Part shown: positions 57,501 through 64,000 of the stretch, in pieces | How the letters are laid out: the number at the start of each line of letters is the position of its first letter | How positions within the stretch are numbered: the first letter of the stretch is position 1 | From: Pseudopyrenochaeta lycopersici | Taxonomy: Eukaryota > Ascomycota > Dothideomycetes > Pleosporales > Pseudopyrenochaetaceae | DNA length: 64,000 bases | Assembly (NCBI GenBank): GCA_003313425.1 | Contig: NHZP01000053.1 | Span: forward strand, 124,001 to 188,000 | Direction of reading: 5' to 3' | The notes under the pieces: model-generated | What the model was told of the DNA's origin: nothing | Databases searched by the model: none | What the model saw: the letters and a program-made list of their open reading frames with translations, nothing else | Program-made: the position numbers and the translations under genes

Positions 57501-59543
57501 CCTCTTAATCTTATAGTAGAGCTTAGTTAGATAAAGGCTTAGTATTACTATGTCGCCTAGGGATGTTTAGTATTTGCGAGTAAGAGGAAGGTTAGTTAAG
57601 AGTAGAACACGCTGAGGAGAACTAAACTTATTAAGAATACCGCCTGCTGTATTACCTTATAGGAGGATTTGTGTAGGCGTACTTATTCCTCTTAGCAGAG
57701 GCTTATTTATAGCTCCTAGGGCTGGCTGTAATAGAGTAAGTCTAGTAAGGCCTAAAACCTTAGGAGAGCTAGATAATAGACAGTCGCGCAACGCAGAGTT
57801 ACGCTTATTCTTAATTTCTTATAATAAACCTTCTAAGGTCTTATAGTCAGCAACGAGCTTATTCTACTACTTACTAAGCTTATTATATTCTTTAACTAGC
57901 TTATCCTTTTATTAAGTAAAGCTGTATTATTATTTAGTTAGTTCCTGCTTTAGAGTAGAAGCGTTAAGGTAGTATATCTCTAATAACTTCTTATCCTTAT
58001 TAAGAGTATATAGAGTACACCTAAATAGTGTTATTAGGCGTATAAGTTACGTAGGCTTAAGGCTTAAGAACTTACTAGGGTAGTTTTTTATAAGCTAGAT
58101 ACCTAAGGGTGCTAATTACTAAATAGAAGCAGGTAGACTTACGCTCGCAGATAGTAGTAAACCTAGAAGGCTACCTAGAGGAAGATAGTTATTAAAGTTC
58201 TTAGGGAGACCTAGATTAGCAGCTTCCTTACGTAGCTATATTTAATAAGCTCTCTTAGCACGCTGTGTTGTATCGTGAGAGAAGGAATATAGGTTAACTT
58301 CCTTAGTTAACAAGTTAGTATAGGAGCTTATTAGCGCAAATTTAGGGTACTCTACGTCTTTAATAACAAGGTTTTCTAAGATAACTAGTTCTGAATCCTC
58401 TATAGCCTTATTCTTATTCTTCTCCTAGCGTTAATAAGCCTTTTCCCTAAGTTAATTACGAGCCGCCTGTGTTTTAGCTAACGCGTTGTCTTTCTAATAG
58501 GCTTAAAATTTAGGCTGCTAGCTAGAGGACCCTTTATTATAAGAGCTATCTGCTATTAGGCTGAATAAAGAAGGTTAGATAGAAGTAAGAGTAGCTGTAG
58601 CAGTAAAAGTAAAAGTTAAAGTAAAACTAGAGGGAATCCTTAAGCTTTAGTAAGCAGACTTAAGATTTAACTATTAGTTAAGTAGTATTATTAGTTAGGT
58701 AAGGTTACTAGGACTAGAATAAATACTTAAGAGTGTCGTGCACAGGCCAAGTTTAGAGAATTACCTGATTAGGAAGTTTTAGAGGGTGAATACGTGCTTA
58801 AGGCAGTACATGCGCGTAATTAAAACACACGCACAGACTGTAGTATATAAAAGTAAGAATAATCCTTAGATTATTCCTATTTAAGGAAGGGAATAATAGG
58901 ATGTGTCTTATTAATAACAATCCTAGCGTTTAGGTAGCGTAAAGCGCAGGCACTAAGGTACAAAACAGGTTACTAGTAAGGAAACCTAGCAAATTCTAGG
59001 CTATTCTAAAGCTTAACTAAGAGGGAATAGCTTATAAAATTTTAGCTAAACTAGCAGCAGAGGATAGCACTGTAAATTAACTATCGTGCGAGGGCTATCC
59101 TAAAGCTTAACTAAGGGGGGATAGGATCTAGTCCTAGTACGTTAGTACTACCTTACTGTTAAACTTACCTAAGAGGTAACAGCTTAAGCAACTATATGTT
59201 AACTACAGAGAGGAGCTAAAGCGCTGTATAATCTGCTATTATGTAAGGCAGTTAACACGCACAGTTAGGACGGTCTTAGTTAAAGAAACTCAATTTAAAA
59301 GGAAATAGACAAAATAGCAGATACCTCTTACCTTCGGGGGAGAGGTGCTGCCTATATACATGAGCTAGAGCAGGCTAGTCCCGATCCAGTTACCTAGCTT
59401 GGTGAAAGGTAAGAGGTAACAGTTACCTTTCACCTGCGTCTAGTAACTTGGCAGGATCGTTACCTTTCACCTGCGTCTAGTAACTTGGAAGGATTGAAAC
59501 CTTTCACCTGCGTCTAGTAACCTGAAAGGATTGAACCCTGACA
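51545..59543 (-). mobile_element. Element J: Ty3/Gypsy chromovirus copy 3, RIPped (8.0 kb)
   Basis: The 302-bp LTRs (51545-51846, 59242-59543) are flanked by AAATC (51540-51544, 59544-59548). It has the same length and orientation as A, with a constant offset of 47,840 and no net indel. A polypurine tract on the minus strand (51847-51860) abuts the 3' LTR. It keeps more C and CG than A in many places, so the two copies carry different sets of RIP mutations. Confidence 0.9.
52290..58790 (-). pseudogene. Gag-pol of chromovirus J, RIP-inactivated
   Basis: The domain order is that of A. Chromodomain near 52390-52500, integrase near 53040-53290, reverse transcriptase with YLDNI near 55070-55084, and gag about 56540-58790. 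The segment 57948-58524 is identical to A, unlike the rest. RIP stops are present throughout. Confidence 0.75.
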
Positions 59544-60201
59544 AAATCTGCTAAAATCCTGTCTCTATTTCTATTTTTCTAGCTTCTTTTAATATATAAA
59601 ATTAAAAGCTCTTAATATTAAAAATATATTTTAAAAGTGGCTTTATAAATCTAGTTAATTATAATATTAAAAATTAATTATTTAAAAAATATACTAATTT
59701 TTAATAATAATAAATAATATTTTTTATAAATATTTTTTAATATAGCTTTAAAGCTTATATTATAGATTCTTAGTTTTAAATAACTAAATAAATATATAAT
59801 TTATTTATAATATTATACTATATTAAATAAAGTTACATAGAAACTTTTATTAGAAGAAAAGTTTATATAAGTATATTATTACAGATAATCTATATATTTA
59901 CCTAGCTATTTAAAACTAAGAATCTATAATATAAGCTTTAAAGCTATATTAAGAAAAAATTATAAAATACATTATTTATTTTTAATAAAAATTAGTATAT
60001 ATTTTAAATAATTTATTTTTAATATTATATATAACTAGATTTATAAAGCTACTTTTAAAATATATTTTTAATATTAAGAGTTTTTTATTTTATATATTAA
60101 AAGAAGCTAGAAAAATAGAAATAGAGATAGGATTTTAGTAGATTTACCAGGGAAAAGTGGCTCGTTACGCCGTCTGGCTCGTTATGCCGTCCACCTCGGT
60201 A

Positions 60202-60240
60202 CATGGCCCGCTCGCTTACATGGCCCGCTCGCTTGCTATG
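60202..60240. repeat. 39-bp isolated terminus of an L-type element
   Basis: CATGGCCCGCTCGCTTACATGGCCCGCTCGCTTGCTATG-type sequence (39 bp) is nearly the complement of the left end of L (47897-47935). It is flanked by TA on both sides (60200-60201, 60241-60242). The body of the element is absent. Confidence 0.6.
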
Positions 60241-60242
60241 TA

Positions 60243-61319
60243 CGTTATTCTTGAAACGTTATCCACCAAATATCATGTCTATCAGAAGATGTTCTCTTTT
60301 GGAAGATTGGGGCTGTACTGCTACCACTTGCGCGCTCTCAGCTTTTTCTTCCTGAGGTTGTATCGGACGAAATTTTTTCTCATAGGGTATCGCTTTCCTA
60401 ATTACTCTCGATTACAATTCTGTTATCATTTAAAGTTATAACAAGATTGAAACTCTCTTTGACGGGGTCAAAGGGACATCGCACATTTATAAGATTACAA
60501 CATAACAAGCTGCGCTGTAAGGCCCATGGCAAATACATTGAGAGCAGGAACAACAGACTCTGTTGCATCTGCGGTTGCAAATACGGCAAGTAACAGTCAT
60601 CGAAAACATAGTAACATTAGGTGGAAAGCTATACTAGTCGACTGTCAAAAAAGGGTCACCATCGAATTATCAAAACCACATTCAAGCAAAGGCCTCGAAG
60701 CACGATAGATTAAAGATAGAAAGGAGCAATAGAGACAGAAATTCAAGTTAACACTACTTATCTTAAGTGTGACGGCGAATGTAAGCACTCTAGACCGTAG
60801 GCTGTCCCTAAAGAACTGGAAAGGGGCGACTTCTGTCCCAAGGAGCCTAGCAGCCGTTCTTCAAACAAGTTACTTTCCTCGCATCTCGAATTAATAAATT
60901 GCCTCTTAAGCAGGGCAGTAACGCTAGTTACAAAAATTATGTTCTTAAATGTTTTTCCCATTCGATGTTTTAACCATCTAGACAAAGCTGGTATAAATAA
61001 GTAAAGAACCGTCTACAAAAGGTACGGGACTCGATTTAGTTGAATATATTAAAGTAGGCTCCCGAAACGGAATGCTGTGTGGGGTCTGTTCATAACTAAT
61101 AAAATGCTGCAAGTGTTCGAGAACAAGCCCCTAAGATTTGCACGTTGGGTGATAACATTCCTTTTTAATCTGCAAATCTTTTCTTTAAGTAATTATGTTC
61201 GATCAAATCCAGAACCTTCAAAAGGAAGTCAAAAGAACCTGTCCGCTCCTTGTAACTCTTCCATTCGTCTCCAATGCAGAACAAGCACCGTATCTCGCCA
61301 CAACTAAACATAAAGACTA
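60243..61319. other. Unique sequence without a recognised gene
   Basis: Normal-composition DNA. Short frames at 60157-60441, 60526-60708 and 60758-60985 show no family features, no plausible intron joins and no signal peptides. It may contain further decayed sequence of the recombinase relic that follows. Confidence 0.5.
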
Positions 61320-62170
61320 GAGCGAGGGTTCTACTCGGAAGACCCTTTAAGGGACCTAGTGCTGAACAATAGGCTCAATGTAATCTCCCTCCTTCTGTCT
61401 GCTGTTTTGCCGCTCGACGTCTTCCGCTAGGCAGCGACTAAAGTATCCTGCTGTGTATTCTTCAGAAATAAATATTCGATGCTTGCCCAGCGCATTATTG
61501 ATGGCGTAGTAAGTATCCAAACTTCTGCCTTTTAGTCCGTCCCTCGGACCCTGTATACTCAAGCTTTCAACCTCCCTCGCTCATGCTGGGTGCAGGAACG
61601 TCAGAATCAACAGGGAGCGCTGCGAGGACTTCTCCGTTGACATAGGTCAGGGTGGCACAGGGATTGCGCATAAGACTCATGTGCGTCAGCATTCGAAGGA
61701 CACCGTCGGCAGAGGGCCGCTCAACGACAACAGACCGGACGTCAAACCGCACCCACTCATTAATATAGGATCTATTCAAGATGGCTGAAGTTGGATTGTG
61801 CCGCATTACCTAGTCCCGAATGACATCAGAGGCAGAACCCAGATACCACGCGCGTCTGCATTTGCATGAAGCCTTCTCCGCCTTAAGCTGCCACGGACGA
61901 ACTTGCGATCAACAACGTTTGCTGTCTTACACTATGTTAAAATTCCAAGGTCTGAGAGATTATTGTTTAATAGATCACTTTGTGCGCGTGTTGAGAAACA
62001 CCATCTCGAGGGCGTCCCATAGCTTCCTAGTCAAAGCCTATGGCGACAATAGAGTCCCTACGAAAGTAACGTACATGCAACGCGTATCTATAGCCCATGA
62101 CCCAACCTAAGGCATCTAGTATACGCTTTGGGCGTCTGCGCGGGCATACAGGATCTACCGAATGCATCAC
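61320..62170 (-). pseudogene. DUF3435 tyrosine-recombinase-like relic
   Basis: Minus-strand reading gives SASDVIRD*VMRHNP, then YINEWVRFDVRSVVVERPS and GVLRMLTHMSLMRNP (61806-61640). This is the conserved C-terminal half of DUF3435 proteins, the family that includes the Starship 'Captain' recombinases. After a one-base frame change near 61585 it continues FISEEYTAGYFSRCLAEDVERQ and GDYIEPIVQH to 61359, then *VP*R. The stops at 61810-61812 and 61356-61358 both fit CAG to TAG. Upstream, ALGWVMGYRYALHVRYFRRDS-like text near 62040-62100 fits the region before the catalytic core, again in another frame. The N-terminal part was not found. It is not functional. Confidence 0.65.
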
Positions 62171-63164
62171 ATACCGTTTCTCTGGGCAGCCCGACTAGCA
62201 AAACAGATTTAAGATTGCTCAAACAAGCGACCGCAAAGTTTAGTTAGCCTTGAGAACGTTCAATCGGAATTCCAGCGATAATTATGTACATGATGCTCTT
62301 CTTATATAGCCTTTACGGAAGGGTATAAAACGCTGAATAATTGAGACGACTTCCACTTATGCGTTAACGCGCTAAACTTAAGGCCTATACTCTCTTACTG
62401 ATTGCGGCAAAATAGTAGTAGAATTATAAATATCTATATACATATAATACTATAAGATACACTAAGCAGGAAAATATAAATGTGTATATATATATATATA
62501 AGAGTAGGTTTGTAGTATTCGTTTAGATAAAGATATGCTCTATATTTGAATGTAGTTCTAGGGCTCCCCAATGCCTAAATACTACTGATCCTCTATTACA
62601 TCTAGGAATACTTTGTAAAGGTTTTACTCTTGTATAAGTATAGTCTGTTTAGAATAAATTTCTAAGCCCCTTAGGCTTTACTATATTCAGCTAGTTAGTA
62701 ATATAGTCAGACTTAGTCCTATAACTCTAGTCTTAAAGATAAGAGGTATAGTTAAACTTAGATCTAAAAAATTAGTAAGAGTCGCAATACTTTAGTAGCT
62801 CACAAAAGAAAAGATAATAAGTAGTAGATAAAAGTGAAAGCGATTGAAATAGTTTAGAATGTTATCAAATTAATGGTCAGGCCCTGCGCCGCTGACTGAG
62901 CTAGTCATATGTAGCAAGGCTTCACGCAAACCAGTAAGGCTGCAGCTGCAGCTGCTTGAATAGTTATGCGTAATATTCTATGCGCGTAATCAGCTATAGG
63001 CAACCTTTTGATTCCATGGCTTAGTGGACATAGCTCCAAGCCCAGACAGTAAGTTAGGACAGTAAATATATTAGTCATCTTGTTAAACTTTAATGTCAAA
63101 GTTCATAACTATTAAGGAAGGTGCCTCGTGTAGAGAGAGTTCTTGTCTTATTACCTGGTCTCAC
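62171..63164. other. Intergenic region, no gene recognised
   Basis: Partly AT-rich; holds a short (TA)n run at about 62484-62502. A 64-codon minus-strand frame at 62905-63099 has no supporting features. No RIP-style coding relic could be identified. Confidence 0.5.
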
Positions 63165-63384
63165 TGTAAGGGCTCAATCCTTACAAACACGTTGGAAAAT
63201 GTGCAGTAAAAGGCATCGGCTACTGCATTTCACCAAGGGTAGTTGAGACTAGCGTATCAACTAGCTACTGCCCTTCGTATATATAGTCAGGCCTCTCGTA
63301 CCAAAGGTGAAAGGTATCAGCTATTTTATCTAGAGTTTCTATCGACCAGACTAGTCCCTACCGTGCAGTGAAGTCTGCTTTACA
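63165..63384 (+). mobile_element. Old diverged solo LTR related to the chromovirus LTR
   Basis: It starts TGTAAGGGCTCAATCCTTA and ends GTCTGCTTTACA, parallel to the 302-bp LTR of element B (TGTCAGGGTTCGATCC to CTGCCTTACA). Shared text includes GGTGAAAGGTATC.GCTATTTTATC. It is flanked by CTCAC on both sides (63160-63164, 63385-63389). At 220 bp it is shorter and lacks the triplicated motif. It is not RIP-biased, so it is a separate, older or sister lineage. Confidence 0.75.
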
Positions 63385-63671
63385 CTCACTGCAAACGGAA
63401 ATCTGCAATTTATAAATGCTGAGGCACCCTCGGCAACAGCGCACTGTGTTTTCAGCACTTTAGAATACTTGGACAACCTTATTTAGTAATAAAAGATTTC
63501 AGCAACTGATTTACTTTCTAGAGATTTACCTTAAATACTAGTCAATGCTTATATACATTTCTGTAAGTACCCTGTGCCTTTATTATCCTATTCTAACATG
63601 TATCAAACTCCTATATTAGCGCCTATAAATCGAGCTTTATGAAAAGTGATGATAGTACCGGTTAGCAGCTC
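63385..63671. other. 3' flank of the tyrosinase gene
   Basis: Unique DNA between the old solo LTR and the tyrosinase stop codon; presumably holds its 3' untranslated region. No other feature was seen. Confidence 0.5.
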
Positions 63672-64000
63672 CTAGATGTACTGATAGCAAAAAGGGCCAT
63701 CGATCGTAGAAACGAGGTTGCCAAGCTTCTGCGAGGTGCTGAGTATACCGAAGGGCATGATCGTATCCAATGTGGCATTAGCGCTTGGGGGAACTGCCGC
63801 GGATGAGGCATTAGTATATTTCATGTGAAAGTAAATGTGTTGGGTGGATGGGGAGACATACTATTTTGTGCGGTAACTGTTCTACCAGTCTGGAATGTCC
63901 TGAAGTTTGGGTCGCGGCTCTGCCACATGGTCCAGACGCGGTCGATCATACCGTGGTGCAACCAGAAGATTGGATCACTCGGGCTGGCGTACTGATCTGC
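63672..64000 (-). CDS. Tyrosinase (copper-binding domain), 3' end, runs off the window
   Basis: Two exons are visible: 64000-63862 (5' truncated by the window edge) and 63793-63672, joined across a 68-bp intron (63794-63861; donor GTATGT, acceptor GCAG). The frame is continuous after splicing and ends TAG at 63672-63674. The first exon carries SPSDPIFWLHHGMIDRVWTMWQ, the CuB site of the tyrosinase central domain (PF00264), where His residues bind the second copper. The last exon reads ATLDTIMPFGIL and DGPFCYQYI, the usual end of short secreted ascomycete tyrosinases. The enzyme oxidises phenols to quinones, as in melanin or secondary-metabolite chemistry. The CuA half and signal peptide lie outside the window. 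Confidence 0.9.
63794..63861 (-). other. Last intron of the tyrosinase gene
   Basis: 68 bp, GTATGT to GGCAG with ACTAAT as likely branch site. Removing it restores the frame from TVTAQN into PPSANATLD. Confidence 0.85.

Larger units (their letters stand above)
51541..60144. mobile_element. Element K: 600-bp foldback MITE, split by element J
   Basis: Without J, the unit is AATCTGCTAAAATCC.. to ..GGATTTTAGTAGATT, flanked by TA (51539-51540, 60145-60146). The arms are long inverted repeats; GTCTCTATTTCTATTTTTC near 59563 pairs with its complement near 60120, and the centre is near 59847. It is almost pure AT, with no coding capacity. Confidence 0.8.
51486..60199. mobile_element. Element I: 108-bp palindromic MITE, split by element K
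   Basis: Left half 51486-51538 and right half 60147-60199 are inverted copies (53 bp each) meeting at a central TA. The outer ends CTGAGGTAGACGGCG and its near-complement are flanked by TA (51484-51485, 60200-60201). Element K sits in the central TA. It has no coding capacity. The left half is RIPped, the right half is not. Confidence 0.6.

Noticed and set aside
60157..60441. 94-codon plus-strand frame
   Set aside because: Starts within transposon terminal fragments (palindrome I and the L-type end) and has no family features.
41175..62170. A complete Starship element spanning the HET gene and the DUF3435 relic
   Set aside because: The recombinase is a broken fragment, no terminal repeats or target site were seen, and known nested elements account for most of the intervening DNA.

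Overview
The window is nuclear DNA of a filamentous ascomycete (Pezizomycotina). The evidence is fungal-size introns (53 and 68 bp) with GT..AG ends, a HET-domain gene, a tyrosinase, a DUF3435 relic, and large blocks mutated as by repeat-induced point mutation (RIP). In those blocks CpA/TpG has become TpA, while CpG, CpC and CpT largely survive. Protein-like frames there are cut by TAG/TAA where CAG, CAA or TGG would be expected. No virus, plasmid, CRISPR array or bacterial gene is present.

Layout. 1-3697: a non-RIPped solo LTR, relics, and a pogo-type DNA transposon. 3698-41022: one nested stack of transposons. A 1-kb palindromic MITE (M) holds a Gypsy chromovirus (A) in its left end and an LTR element (E) in its right end. 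E holds a hAT-like MITE (Y), Y holds a second chromovirus copy (B), and B holds a 12.7-kb Gypsy element (C). E's right LTR also took a solo LTR and an intact Copia element. 41025-45789: a 4.8-kb non-RIPped gene island with a HET gene and a gene for a secreted protein. 45790-51483: three RIPped pogo-type elements (G, L, H). 51486-60199: a second nest, a 108-bp palindrome (I) around a 600-bp foldback element (K) around a third chromovirus copy (J). 60202-64000: mostly unique, with a DUF3435 recombinase relic, an old solo LTR, and the 3' end of a tyrosinase gene running off the window.

The nesting was read from matching target-site duplications: GTGTT (A), GCATC (E), ACCTA (B), CTAC (C), TATTA and AGTAT (solo LTRs), ATAGT (Copia), AAATC (J), CTCAC (old solo LTR), and TA for the pogo-type elements and for foldbacks M, K and I. 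No duplication was found for Y. The three chromovirus copies have the same net length (about 8.0 kb, 302-bp LTRs).

The most unusual object is element C. Beyond a Gypsy-type gag-pol it carries a second frame of about 1,290 codons. Its C-terminal half has the residue pattern of a 2-oxoglutarate/Fe(II) dioxygenase, and the whole block is bracketed by two copies of the element's polypurine tract. The Copia element is the opposite extreme: un-RIPped, with identical LTRs, and with gag and pol in one frame separated by a single UGA. All calls come from reading the sequence; no database search was run.
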